Source: Dactylis glomerata (Eukaryota > Streptophyta > Magnoliopsida > Poales > Poaceae). Taken from it: DNA of 64,000 nt. Made by a program: the position numbers and the translations under genes. The notes beneath the pieces are model-generated. The model had not been told where the DNA came from. It made no database searches and saw nothing but the letters and a program-made list of their open reading frames with translations. Location: the NCBI GenBank assembly GCA_007115705.1, contig QXEO01000553.1:16352922-16416921 (forward strand), written 5' to 3'. Shown piece after piece: positions 46,112 to 58,098 of this stretch (position 1 is the stretch's first letter; the number at the start of each line of letters is the position of its first letter).

Positions 46112-47953
46112 ATCTGCATTTTTCTTTTCTTTTGGTGATCTACTTAAGTTTAGTTCTTGCAAAGATCTTAGATTGGGTAAGTTACTTTTGCATATGTAGA
46201 GTCTTGTGCAATGTTCTTATTTGATGAAGTGTTTTAAACAATCATGTATTCCTCTATTTTGAATACTTGCTTGAGTAAGTTTTGTTTTATATTTATGTGA
46301 GGGATATACTTGCTCATATTAGACCCCATGTGACGAGGGTTAACTCGACAAATGTTCTAGATGAAGGACTTAGGAACGGGCGAAGAGGGCGTCGGATGAA
46401 CTCGAAGGTAAAGATCAGTCAAACAAGGTGAGGTTTACTGTGTGTGTTCAGAATAAGCATGGTACTCAATTGGCTCAATCTCAATCTATCCCTGGCCAGC
46501 CTCTCCTGGCCCCTTTATATAGGTGGCCAGGTCTCGAGAACCGGTCAGATTCAATACAAATTACAATGTCTGTATATGATGTCATCTCGTATTTCGACTA
46601 CATCTATCCTTAGGCCTCCCTAACGGGCCCCAGGGTACCAAGATAATGGGCCTTATTAGCTACCCTTGTCAGTAGCCCCCGAGATTCTACCAGAATTGTA
46701 GATTTGGGTTGAATCTCAAATATTTATATCTTCGACTTGATCAATCTTCGACTTCTTCTTTTTCCCTGTATTCACCAAACAATTCATATTATTTATTTCT
46801 CAAGGGGATTTTGGTTAACAAGTCTGGCACTCCTGATGGATCAAGGAGACCAGTTAACTTCCCGAGCAGAAACTTGTTACCTACTTCAAATTCAAGCCCC
46901 TGGACTTGAATCCGGTACTTGGCGTAACTCAGTCTTTTGCCGCACTTAGGACTTACAGAGACTGGATTCTAGTGTTTCTCAGGGTACCCAGTGCGTCCAC
47001 CGGGATTTTTCTTCGCATCATGGATACGGAAATTTACTAGCAGAGCACATTCATGTGCGTATGCTAGGCCATGCAGGACGGATCCTGAGGTCTTACCTTC
47101 ATGATAATCATGGCATTCAAGCTTTTTTATCGCGACGACGCGGCTTGAGAATCATAATTTTGTCGTGAGCCTTGTTTGGCTATTTCAATACCCAAGATCT
47201 TCGGGTTGTTTTTATCTCGGTTAATCACAAATCCCTCCCGATGTGAGTGAATTAATGATTAACAATGTCCGATGTTAACCTTTTGACAATATAGTCAATA
47301 ATTTACTCTAGTGCTTGTTCTATGATTTCTCTTCTTGCTTGCATAGTTGATAACTTCATTTTCATTGGGTGCGCGACCAGCGCTCCCGATGGGAGTAGCC
47401 CCCGAGTCTATAGTCAGAAAAGTTCGGGTAGAGACTCAAAAATACTTGCTTCTTGTCTTGTCTTTCCTCGTTATGACCTGCATAAACAAAAAAAAATTCC
47501 TCCCTTTCTTTTTAACTTTCGTCGGGTGCACGACCAGCGCTCCCGATGGTAGTAGCCCCCAAGGCTATGGTTGGGCTCCTTGGAGGTGATCATAGACTCA
47601 ACAATTTTCTTTGACTTGTATTCCTTCGACTCATCCATTATGCGTGATGCCATTGCTATCATTAATTTCTGCATTGATTTGACCGGACGCTGACCGTTGC
47701 ACATGGGCAGCGTGGTAATTTCTGAATTTTCTGCCCGTTAGTGGGCTTGCCACTTCCGCTTCGCACGCCACGTCTCAGCCCACGTTCCTTCCTGTGGAAT
47801 TTTTATATAAGGGGAAACTTTTTGCTGATACTGTTTACCAGTTTCTCTCCTCCTTCGTCGCTGCTTCTTCTTCCTTGCGCTCGACCTTTCCTTGCAGCCC
47901 CCGAGCACTCTTGCCATTGCATGCCCATCAAGAGGGTTGCTCATTGATCGAAG
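46109..47953 (+). mobile_element. LTR/leader of a second PF04195-type Gypsy element
   Basis: LTR-like composition. GGGAGTAGCCCCCGAG (47390-47405) and GGTAGTAGCCCCCAAGG (47548-47564) occur twice after the shared phrase CGACCAGCGCTCCCGATGG. A TATA box, TTATATAAGG, lies at 47813-47822, then a CT-rich leader and a possible LTR end CATGCCCATCA at about 47930. The 5' LTR border could not be fixed. The downstream frame at 47954 is this element's leader protein. Confidence 0.5.
47813..47822 (+). promoter_or_regulatory. TATA box of the second PF04195-type Gypsy LTR
   Basis: TTATATAAGG lies about 140 bases upstream of the leader ATG at 47954, with CT-rich sequence after it. Confidence 0.55.
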
Positions 47954-48340
47954 ATGGCCAAGAAGGGGATGAATAAGCAGGCTCTGAACTGGATTCCCTC
48001 GTCCTTTGATGAGGCGGATCTGAAGAAAGCCAAGAAGGAAGGATTTTTGCCAGCATCGGCAGCGATCATCTTCCCCGGAGATGAGGCTGTTCCTTCACCA
48101 CCGACGGGATATCGGGTGACGTTCCTTGCCTTTCTCCTCTGCGGTTTATCTCTTCCTGCCCACGAATTCCTTCATGGGCTTCTCTTTGTGTATGGCGTGC
48201 ATCTGCATCAGCTCACGCCAAATTCTCTTCTTCATATCGCCTGCTTCATCACTCTCTGTGAAGCATTCTTGGGCATTGACCCACACTGGGTTCTTTGGAA
48301 ATTCCTCTATTGCCTTCGTCCCAGTGGTCCTTTAGCTGAC
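47954..48340 (+). pseudogene. PF04195-like leader protein, truncated by insertion
   Basis: It starts MAKKGMNKQALNWIPSSFDE and includes GLSLPAHEFLHGLLFVYGVH, LHQLTPNSLLHIACFITLCE and AFLGIDPHWVLWKFLYCL, the PF04195 pattern (L..H.F...LL..YG...H.L.PN......F...CEAFLGI.P...LW). It is cut after about 126 residues by the LTR starting at 48341, so everything downstream is lost. Function unknown. Confidence 0.7.
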
Positions 48341-49774
48341 TGATACGTCTCAAACACATCTATAATTTTTGATGCTCCATGCTTGTTTTTACACCATTTG
48401 CCTTGTGTTTCGTTACACTTCGTGGCATTTTTATGCGATTTCTGGAACTAACCTACTAACAAGATGCCACAGTGCCAGTTCCCTATTTTTTGCTATTTTT
48501 GTGTTTCAGAAAAGCTACATAGGAAATATTCTCGGAATTGGACGAAACAAGTTCCAGAACTCCTATTTTTCCCGGAAGAGGACCGAAGACCGAACGAGAG
48601 CCGGAGGGGGCCAGGGGCTGCCCACACAACAGGGGGGCGTGGCCCAGGCCCTGGCTGCGCCCACCCATTGTGTGACCAGCCTGGTCGCCTCCTGACAACG
48701 CCCCTTCGCCTATAAGTAGCCTCCCGACGGAAAACCCTAGGGGAATCGGCGAAATTTCCAGAAGAGTTTCGCAGCTCCGCCGCCATCGAAGACAAATGTC
48801 GGGGGATAGAAGTCTCTATTCTGGCACCCTTCCGGGATGGGGAAGTGCCCCCGGAGCCATCTCCATTGGTCTCCATCGCCGTCTCCGCCGTCTCCATCGA
48901 CCTCACCGCCATCTCCATCAACCTTGCTGCCTCCCATGATGAGGAGGTAGTAGTTCTCCCCCGGGGCTAAGGTCTCTACCGGTAGCTATGTGGTTCACCT
49001 CTCTCTCCCTTGATGTGATCTTTATGTGATCGTGAGCTTTGTATCTAGTTGAATTGGTAGATGTTATTATTCAGATATTATGCTACTCCTATGCTTTATA
49101 TTTGTAATCTCTGGAGATACCTTGTATCATGGTGTGAAGGTGACTAGTGTGCGCATCATGTGTATCTTTTTGGTTAATGTCTCTATGAATTGTTAGTGTT
49201 TGTTGGAACCATCTAGTGCGTTCATGGTGATAGTGTGGGACAATCTAGTTTGGGTACATACGGACTTTGAGGAGTGCTTCGTAGCCCTACGCATGATTAG
49301 TGTTTGTTTTCCATTGGAAAATTATTTTGAGTTGCATATTGAAGTTAGCATCTATTGGTTCAATTATGTTATATTTGTTGGGAGTGTGTCCACTAGTGAA
49401 AGTATGATCCCTAGGCCTTGTTTCCAAACATTGCACACCGTTTACATTCAGTTTTGTTACATGTTTCCTCGCAGCAATACTTATTTCATATTACATTTAC
49501 AACTCATAATCATCACTACTACTTGTATTTCACTATCTCTTCGCTGAACTAGTGCACCTATACATCTGACAAGTGTATTGCGTGTGTTGGGGACACAAGA
49601 GACTTTCTGTATCATAATTGCAGGGTTGTTTGAGAGGGATAGCTTTGACCTCTTCCTCCCTGAGTTCGATAAACCTTGGGTGATCCACTTAAGGGAAACT
49701 TGCTGCTGCTCTACAAACCTCCGCACTTGGAGGCCCAACACTGTCTACAAGAACAGACGCGTGTGTAGACATCA
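48341..49774 (+). repeat. 5' LTR of the truncated element
   Basis: It starts TGATACGTCTCAAACACATC and ends GTAGACATCA, 10 bases before the PBS. It is about 1,434 bp, like the LTRs at 35597 and 40743, with scattered differences. Confidence 0.85.
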
Positions 49775-49976
49775 AGCTCTTTTCTGGCGCCATTGCCGGG
49801 GAGGTAAGGTAAAAGGTACTCGCATCCTCATGTGTGAGTGCTTTGAGTTATTTCCTTTAGATTCTGCAATTATATCTTTTTGTTTCTTGTTTTTATTTTC
49901 ACTAGTTAGGCTTAATGGAAAGTAAAGAGTTCTTTAGTCTTTTTCCTGAGTTTAGATTAAACCTTTAGAGCTTAAT

Positions 49977-50412
49977 TTGCATGCTAATAGTATTGTTAGT
50001 ATGAATGCTTTGAACACCGTTATTGCTAATGCTATAGAAAAGTCTAAGCTTGGGGAAGCTAGTTTTGTTAAGCATGATATTTTTAGTTCCCCAGCTTTAG
50101 TGGAGAAAGTTTGCTCTGATGTTATTTTATCTCCCATATGTGATGTTTCTAATGATGCTTGTGCTCCTCATCCTTTTAAAATTCCTATGAAGATTGTTGA
50201 ACATGCTATGGATAAATGCTATTTAGGAGATGGAACTGTCCATCCTCGTGATCATTTGCTTTTTATACATGAATTATGCGAGTTGTTCAAGTGTGCAGGT
50301 ATTTCGATGAACCGAGTTAAGAAAAAGCTATTATCTTTATCACTGAAGGGCAGAGCTAAGGAATGGTATAAAACACTGAAGGATGGCCGACATATTGATT
50401 GGGAGGAAATTA
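49977..50412 (+). pseudogene. Athila-like gag, truncated
   Basis: The frame reads MHANSIVSMNALNTVIANAI.. (as in 37192-38163), then HPFKIPMKIVEHAMDKCYLG, HPRDHLLFIHELCELFKCAG, RVKKKLLSLSLKGRAKEWYK, TLKDGRHIDWEE, the retrotransposon gag core. Homology ends after DWEE at about 50412, and the frame runs by chance into the adjoining element. An earlier in-frame stop (TAA at about 49958) separates it from the expected MESKEFFSLF start at 49915. Confidence 0.7.
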
Positions 50413-50957
50413 TCGCACTGGCGGCGAAGACTCTTGCGATCCCTAGCAAGAATCCTGATAGTGCTCCTTGCCTCCACCAGTGCGAAGTGCTCAAGGTTGG
50501 CCTTGGTACGGGCACGATCTGCCTCCTGCTGAGTGGAGTACAGCAAGAAGTCCATGTGATCGATGTAGGTACTCGGCTCATTTTGCCCTGGCATGTTTGC
50601 GGGATGCCCGTCCGCATCACGCCGAGCAAAGTTCCTAAAGCGCTCCCCCTGGACCTCCTCAACATGCAGTCCGCACAAGTGGGCATGCATCTCCTGCATA
50701 CCTCGGACCAAACCATCGGCCCAAGTGTTCTCCACAAGCTCAAACTTGATCCTTGGAGAACTCAAATCCCCCTTCTTGCCACGGCAACTGGCCCTGACAA
50801 GCCACCGTAGCTCTCCATCCGGGTGCTTACTGAGCACGGCTCCCTTGAACTCCGGATACAGACGATCCAGGAACAAGGTCAGGGTGGTGAGGTCGCGCTC
50901 GAAACAAAGGCTGCCACCATGGCCCAACTGGTACTGCTCAGTGAATACCAGGGCCAT
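50413..50957 (-). CDS. Leader/gag-region protein of the chromovirus-type element, truncated
   Basis: It starts MALVFTEQYQLGHGGSLCFE about 200 bases after the PBS. It continues LTTLTLFLDRLYPEFKGAVL, HPDGELRWLVRASCRGKKGD, FELVENTWADGLVRGMQEMH, YIDHMDFLLYSTQQEADRAR and a basic, coiled-coil-like segment (RILARDRKSLRRQ). I recognise no catalytic or zinc-binding motif. Proteins of this kind precede gag in some grass Gypsy elements, but their role is unknown. About 180 residues are original; the rest is lost at the junction. Confidence 0.5.
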
Positions 50958-51158
50958 CTACAAAATTTTAGATTAGATTAAGTTAGTGATCAACTCAAGT
51001 GTGCAAAATTTTAAGTAGGCAAAAACTGAAGTATGTACAAAACTTTGTAAATGGAGAGGAAAAGACTAAGCAAGTTTTAAACCATTACTTAACTCTTTGT
51101 TTTTATAAAGGTTTCATTTAACGCCCATTCTAACTAAGGTCTCCTATGGTCAGCCTAG

Positions 51159-51170
51159 GCTCTGATACCA
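51159..51170 (-). other. Primer-binding site (initiator Met tRNA type)
   Basis: On the minus strand TGGTATCAGAGC lies three bases after the LTR end GTTACA. This is the standard plant PBS complementary to the 3' end of initiator methionine tRNA. Confidence 0.85.
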
Positions 51171-53239
51171 ACTTGTAACACCCGCGAATTTACAACAAAT
51201 TCGAAGTGCCCGTTATGCATTCCACCACAATCCCAGAATCATTGTTGTGATACACATAACGTAGTTGGTAACCAGTTCCATAGACATTACAATACGAGGG
51301 TTCAAATACAATGGTCATAGTGACCACGTTCATATTACAACACAATATAGCAGCGGAAATAACGTCTTCGGGTCCATGCCTTCACCCTACAGGCAATGGC
51401 GACTCAGTAGAAGATCTTAGTTCTGATACTCTTCTTCATAGCCTTCCTTCGGGTACTCCTCCCCATAGTCTGGCCAAGTTGATAGCCAAGGACACAGCCA
51501 TGAGTACATTGGATGCACTCGCAAACCATCCTACAAAGGAAATGATGAAGTAGATATGCAAGTTTGATATGGGGGACTAAGCACTAAGTTTATTTGCAAA
51601 AGCTAGTTTTTATTTCCCAAGAATGTTCATTATTAGAAAAGAAGATTTAATTCTCTAAGTTCAATCTAAAAAGAACTTCAAGTGTGTCAATATCAAGGTC
51701 AAGTCAAGTCATGTCTTTCACCAAATTCACCATAAGTTATTAGATTCTTGACAAAAGTCAAGTACAGTTTGCCAACTGTCCATAACCGAGGACGCGGCTA
51801 TTCGAATAGTTTTGAAACCTCTGCAGAGGGGTACACTTTACCCACAAGATTCGATACATATGCCGGGAGAAATCCACGGTTCATCATACACAAAGTATGC
51901 GAGGTTCAGATAATCAAACAAACTCTTTCACTTGCTCACTCTAGTATCGGATCCTTTCCTACGAGTCCATTCTGGCACTCATAGTTTTGCCCGCTGTAGA
52001 GTGCTGCATGAATGGAATTTCCACTCGGTTCGAAAGTACCCGCGCACGGTGTACTTCTATAAAGGATGATACAAGGCCTCCCATACTAGGATAAACAAGC
52101 TACGGACTAAGCCCCTTCCCATTCAGGGGTAATGTGGTCGTACGGTATGGTTGGCTCACATAGTACATCACTTAGTATCATTTGGCAAATACATTCCATA
52201 GTCCTTAGTCAAGATTATTTTCCTTCATAAAACCATCATGTATGAGAGGTCTCCAATTCAAGTTTTCAAGTTCAAGTCACCAAGTTCAAATGGGGTTCCT
52301 CTTAGAATGGCCTCAATTTTATTAGCGACTAAGCAACTACAGTGAGTAATGATACCACTAGATAGGGTTGGATAAACTCAGCTTGATGCTCTTGCTAAAC
52401 AAGATATCACTACACATCTCTCATTCTACTCTAGCAATTCAATCATGCAATTTACAAAAAAACAAGTAGAATGCAATAGTAAAACTAGGCATTTGGAATA
52501 TGATTCAAAAGATGGCTTGCCTTGGTTGGCAAAGTGTCCGGGGTACTCTTCTTCTTCTGGATAATATTCCCCCTCAATATCCTCCTCAGCAACACTAGTG
52601 TCTAATAACGAATAAACACAAAGCACATCATCACTACACAATGCTAACAACACACTAAGCACACATACTTGTTTTCAAACAATAGCCTTCCTGTTGGATT
52701 TTATTTGAATTGGTTTGCAAGTTTTCTTCCAAGTTTGCATTGGGTGTGCAAGTTAAATTTTCTACCATATGCCATGTGTGGTTTACTTTTTAAGTATGGG
52801 TATTGAACTAAGGGTATTAGTACTAGTTCCAATGAGGGTTGACTCCTTAAGTGAATTGGTGTTGAGGGCAAATTTAATTCTAAGTGTATAATAGAAATCT
52901 ATCATTTTATGTTACAAATAAGGATTGGATTAAGGTCTAATTTGTATCACTAACAAGGTTTGAGTTGATTAAGGTTGACTAAACAGTAGGGGAGGTAATT
53001 AGTGAGTTCACAAACCAAATTTCATAATTTTAGGAGGCTTAACCAATTTTCTAGAATTTTTCTATGATTACCAAAGCTATGGTCAAAGTATTCTTATTTA
53101 TTTAAATCCCTAACTCAAATTGAATTCTAACCAGTTTCAGAGGGTAGAGTATTTCCTAAGCTTTCCAACGCATATTCATTTGCTAAGAATGGATTTCTAA
53201 AACTCTTGGAATTAAAGTTTGAAAATCATATCTGAAACT

Positions 53240-56200
53240 TCTTATATTTACTAATTGGAGGCACCGTAGGAGGCTCCACGTTAATCCTCGAAAAAGCACA
53301 AAAAACTACCGTCCGATCATAATACCAACGGATGGATGCGATTAATATTTTTCCGCTCAAACCTCCACCTGATCCGGTTTCCTCTTTCCCCGACCTAAAC
53401 ATCAAGCGCTGCCTCGCTGCCTTCGGCCGCCTCCAACACCGCACCTCCTAAGGCTAAGGTCCTGCAAGTTGATCTGCTCCAGCTGTCCTTCAGAGCAACT
53501 ACGTTGAGGTTATCGGAAGGAAGTACATAGCAGCAATGGCAACAGTAGCGAACAATCTTGGAAAAAATATACGTCCTCAATTTCATTGGAGTAGCTAGCC
53601 ACGCTGGAATCGATCTAAAAAAGATGGTACGATCCAATCTATAGTATAATATATCCTAATCGGTTCACTGCGTTCCTGTTCTACTCTAACATTGGTAATT
53701 TTAAATCTCTTCAGCTTGGAGTAATCTAGCGTCTATTCTCTGTCCAGCAGATGAATTTATCACGTGATGGCTGATCTACAAGAGAAGGGGTATACCGTAT
53801 ACCAATGGCAGTCTGACGCTACTTAATTACCAAAGCTAAAGAACTCTGGTGGAGGATGCCAGGACCCCAACGATTACAGGAGCAAGACAAAGAAATCAGC
53901 TGAAGGATCCACTTATAGAGGGCTTCTACAGCTAGATCAGCAAGGTAGTTAGGCTAGACAGGAAGGTAATTTTAGGTTTTTGTACAGGTAGATCAGTAAG
54001 GTAGCTAGGCTAAGACTGAAGATAATCAGCCACAATTGCCAACGAATTTATATTTGCTTAGTTTAATTAATACAGACCAAGAGAAAACTGAGTTATAAGA
54101 GCACCATGTAAAAGTTCATTATATTCTGACCGTTCTTGGGAGGTGTCTCCACCATAGGCTGCCTGTAGGATTCAGCTCCAGGCTGTTACACTTCGGAGCA
54201 GGTTCCGGCTTCCGACAGAGGTCGCAGGTACGAGACTGTTAGATTTTTTCGTCTGTCGTACAAAGTTAACTCAGGAAGCAGTAAATTCATTATAGTTGAA
54301 TTTCATACTCCAAATTATTTTTACTCATATAATTTATGCCTTATACCCAGTCCAGAATGTCGCTTGGAAAAGCAAGCAGATGTGTGGGCGTTTGTCAGGT
54401 GTTATTGGGGAAAGAATCCTAGATACACACTACGACTGAATTTTGGAATTTGGATGTCACCCATGGCATTGCACGAGTGCAGTTGTTGACCAAAATTTCA
54501 TCATCTCATCATGTAAGCATCCCAGCCTCGAAGATGCCTATTTAGTGCAAGAATTGATCTTCGGATTCGAAGAACATTCACATTATGGATTTTATTTTCA
54601 AAATTGCAAATAAAAGGCATTTCGTTCTCCTCAAATTGATCTTCTTATTGGTGATGAGTAATATATGCATATGAACCCTTAGTCTTTATAATTGCTGGAA
54701 ATATTAGCTCTTTTCCATGTATTTAGTCTAAGCACATTCTTTCTACGGGAAATAAGAAATGATCCAATTGTCATGAAGGGTACATTTTTTCTTTATGATT
54801 TTCCCACTCTAGCTCCACATTTTGTACCGTAGTGGTGCACATAGAGGAAGAAGACATCACCCAAAATACTATGGAAGTGCATAGTCGCATCTACATTTAT
54901 TTTAGTAATTTCTCTTCAGTAAGTCTCACTCTGATTACAAGTGCGAAGGTGTGAGATATATTAGCTCATTTCCACAACATACTTTTCGGATATATACTAA
55001 TTATCTAGCACCGATTCAGTTCTACGTTGGATCATTCACGGCAGGACATTGACTTCACAAAGAAATGCGTTGAGAATATGATGTTGATTCTGCATACACG
55101 AAAATAATTATTGATTACCATGTTTCTGCCGATTTTTGTGTGGAGATTTTCCGAAGTTGCTGCCACCTGTTTCGAATAACCTGAAAATAATTGTTGATTA
55201 GCACGTTTGTGCTGATTTTTGTGTGGAGATTTTCCGGTGTTGCTGCCACCTGTTTCAAATAACCTGCTCTTTTGAACATGATAAACAATGGATTTTCTAA
55301 TCAAATAGATTCTAATATCTATTTGTTTATAATGCCAAATTCAAAAGAACAATCATCATTGTATGAGCTTATGTTGCAGTACAACTTTGTTATATTGGGC
55401 TTGACATTTTTTTTTTTGACTTTCAGTCCACCGGTTACATTACGAAGCTTCTACTTATGTCATATACCTTCAATAATCATTTACTCTTTAATTGTATATA
55501 CAAAACACAAATTAAGATACATGATTCTTTTTTCACATAGAGACCTTCAGTGGCCATATTCTGTAGAATTTTGTGATGTAAACTGAATTTTGCCAGCAGG
55601 TTAGTTGTCGAGTCCGGTTTGCTTAGTGTAACACTGAGAAACAGTTTGTCGGGTATTTTTCCGGCTTTTTCGAGTATTTCTGATACATAGCTAAGTCTCT
55701 TTTTGCCGGTAGTGTCAGAAATGTCACTTTACTGAATTAAGACATTTTTTATTTTAAGCAGTTAGCTGTATAACCTCATGTAGATTCTACATCAATATGC
55801 AACTTTGTGTTTTTGCCATTGGTGTTTTCGCAATAATTTCATGCTCACGAGTCCTAATGATTTTCAATTTCTTTGTTCCCTTTTATTATTTTACAATTTA
55901 ATTGGGGCATTGAGGATTTTCGCAAAACTATCAGGTTATTTAGTTTGAAAACGTCCTCACTTTTCTTAAAAAAATATACATTTTAGAGTATGGGACACAC
56001 GAGAGTAAAAAAAGGAATGACGATAGCAAAAGAAGGTAAAAAACTGTAGTTGCCCAGTTGCAGAATAATTGGAAAATGATAAAATTAGTTATAACAGTTG
56101 AAGAGAATATAATATCAAAACTGTACTAAAAACTTCTCCACATACATGTATCTCAGATAAACTACTTTGGTGCCAACTATTACATGATTATAGTAATAAT

Positions 56201-56328
56201 CATTCAATGCATAAGTTTTGTTATATTCCAATTATGATAACATTTAGACAGAAAATAATTTTATTTTTATTTTATTCATGTGTTTTTTAAACTAGCTAGG
56301 CCGTGCAGGTGCACGGGTTGATGACTAG
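53240..56328 (+). mobile_element. Non-autonomous Helitron inside the LTR, 3.1 kb
   Basis: The 5' end TCTTATATTTACTAATTGGA resembles the other Helitron 5' ends (TCTCTACC..ACTAAT.TGG). The 3' end is the perfect hairpin CCGTGC-aggt-GCACGG, then GTTGATGA, CTAG and T. The paralogous LTR lacks it: GAAACT|TATTTGAAAT here against GAAACAGTTTTGAAAT near 62065, equal in length, so there is no target duplication, as expected for Helitrons. The boundary is good to about one base. No Rep/helicase is seen. It contains GC-rich sequence (53400-53640) of unknown origin and a tandem duplication at 55100. Confidence 0.85.
55100..55265 (+). repeat. Two-copy tandem duplication, 83-bp period, in the Helitron
   Basis: GAAAATAATT.TTGATTA begins at 55100 and 55183. 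Both units continue with TTTTTGTGTGGAGATTTTCC, TTGCTGCCACCTGTTTC and AATAACCT. Confidence 0.9.
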
Positions 56329-56854
56329 TATTTGAAATAATTCAAATGGGCGGGAAATTAAATAAAAACGAAACGGACCTAATTCTAACCTAGCTGGGCC
56401 TATTTCCTACAGAACCCGAACGGGCCGGCCCATACCGCTTCGCCCCGGGCGGGAAATGAATAAAACGGAACCTGACAGGTGGGGTCCGCTCGTCAGATTA
56501 CTTAACCGCACCGAACCGGTACGCTACCGACGGATTCTAATCCAACGGCTCTGGTGCGTCGTGTTCGTCGGCGAGGGTGGAGCTCACCTGCACGCAGTGA
56601 AGACGATGACGGCGACGGCGACGCGCGTAGAGGAAGCAGAGCTCGACGGCGACGGGCGGAAAAGGCTCCGGCAGCACTCCTCCTCCAGCTCTCGGCGTCC
56701 GTTCGTCCAGCGGCGGCCCAACGCGGCGGCGCGGCTTGCGTCCAGTACCTCGCCGGCGGTGCAGGCGTCGTCGAACGAGAGCGAGCGGGGAGAAGTGAGG
56801 GTGTCTGGGAGGTAGCTGGGAGTGGTGTGCGTCCAGTCGTTTGATCAGCGGGGG

Positions 56855-56863
56855 CTTTTATAG
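56855..56863 (-). promoter_or_regulatory. TATA box of the chromovirus LTR
   Basis: CTATAAAAG on the minus strand. The second LTR has CTATATAAAC at 62591-62600 in the same context (GCCCC/ACCCCC CGGCGATCAAACG-like downstream sequence), supporting a conserved promoter. Confidence 0.6.
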
Positions 56864-58098
56864 GCCGGAGAGGCGAGGGCGAGGGCGTCCAGTAGCTCGC
56901 CGGTGCGGGGGCCCTGGCAACGTGCGTCGAGCAACACCGGGCACGGCGGCCTTGCTCGCGTGCTGGCGGGGCTTGGTCGCGGCGACGGGGTGCTGTGGGT
57001 CGGCTCTGGCGAGGTCACGATGGTCGGCGACGTGCAGCGAGCTGGGGAAGAAGAGAGGGGGTCCTGGGCGCTGTTTTCCTCTTCTCCTCCCTTTCTCACG
57101 GCTTGGGTCGGGGCAGAGGGAGCTGGGCTCGACCGCGGGGGTCTCCACGAGCATGGCTACAGGCACGAGACGAACAGGAGCAGTGATCTTCACAGTAAAA
57201 TCGATTTCCTCCGATTTTTGTTCTCCAGGTGTTCGGTCAAATGCCCACAAGAAACTTAAATTTGAATTTTTGAAAACGGCCACTGTGGTTCTTCAACATA
57301 TTGGACAACGGTTCCAGGGATATTTTTGTTACAAAGAAAGATTAAGTTTTGCAGAAATCACATTTGAATTTTAGGGTATTGTCACTGTTTCAGATTCAAA
57401 GTTTGGCTGATGTTTGAGTTGGGTTGCACTTTGAATTTTTGTTAGAAACTTCTTGGTTGAGTTAGTAGGCAACTTGGTCAAGCTCAACTAACTGGCCAAA
57501 CACTGAGTTGAGTTACAGATTTCTTATTATAAGAGTCCAAAGTAGGGTAGTCAATAACAATTTCTAGATCACACTTTTCTTCTCTTTTTCTTTCTTTCTT
57601 TTGTTTCTTGTTTCTTTAGCTCTGAAAATCTTTCTCTAATGCTTTTGTTGGTTAAATTAGAATTAACTAACTATTGCACAACCAAGAATAGCACACATGA
57701 AATCATAAAAGACAATTAATGGAAAATACATGCTTACATGCAATAATAGATAAAAAGTTTTATCTTGGTCCAAAATTTGGCACTTTAATTAATAGTAAGT
57801 GGATTACAAATTTCTGAGTTGTTACATCTCTCTGGCATAGATCTCCTATAATTGTTGTACTTAGCCTCTAATTGAATCGCTTAGCATTGCGGTATACCTT
57901 CTCTGGTAGTTCACAGGTGTTCTTCCCGTAGGAATTTACCCTTAATTTTCTCTAATTTAACTACGGCGGTAGATCTTCTTTTCCTACTAACTTGTGTGAG
58001 ATTGGTATGCCGGAGAGACTAACCTCCCCCTTTACTCTGCTTCTGCTAGGACTAACAACACGGGACTCCGGCTCTCATGCCCTGTCCTGGCTACTACG

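Larger units (their letters stand above)
48341..50412 (+). mobile_element. 3'-truncated element of the TGATACGTCTC family
   Basis: 5' LTR 48341-49774 (TGATACGTCTC...GTAGACATCA; TATA-like CTATAAGTA at about 48710), PBS TGGCGCCATTGCCGGGG at 49785, then gag. The sequence switches at about 50412 to the minus-strand chromovirus, so the remaining internal region and the 3' LTR are missing and no TSD can be shown. It is inserted in the PF04195-like frame at 48340. Confidence 0.8.
50413..51173 (-). mobile_element. 5' internal region of a minus-strand chromovirus-type Gypsy element (truncated)
   Basis: It lies immediately downstream (minus strand) of the 5' LTR 51174-57826, starting with the PBS. It includes a leader frame, 50957 down to about 50413. 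It is cut at about 50412, where it meets the plus-strand gag fragment head-on. Confidence 0.7.
51174..57826 (-). repeat. 5' LTR of the truncated chromovirus-type element, with nested Helitron
   Basis: On the + strand it runs TGTAACACCC...GTTGTTACA. Without the Helitron (53240-56328) it is about 3,564 bp and aligns with the LTR at 59935-63556 end to end. A TATA box, CTATAAAAG, is at 56855-56863 (minus). Long open frames in the GC-rich 56450-57380 part occur on both strands and are not conserved between the two LTRs, so they are not genes. Confidence 0.85.

Noticed and set aside
51159..51170. tRNA-like sequence (initiator Met)
   Set aside because: Only the 12-base complement of the tRNA 3' end is present, at a retrotransposon PBS position. 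There is no cloverleaf.
56456..57374. Long GC-rich open frames on both strands (also 62322-63165)
   Set aside because: They occur in the promoter/leader part of the chromovirus LTRs and are not conserved in frame between the two LTRs.
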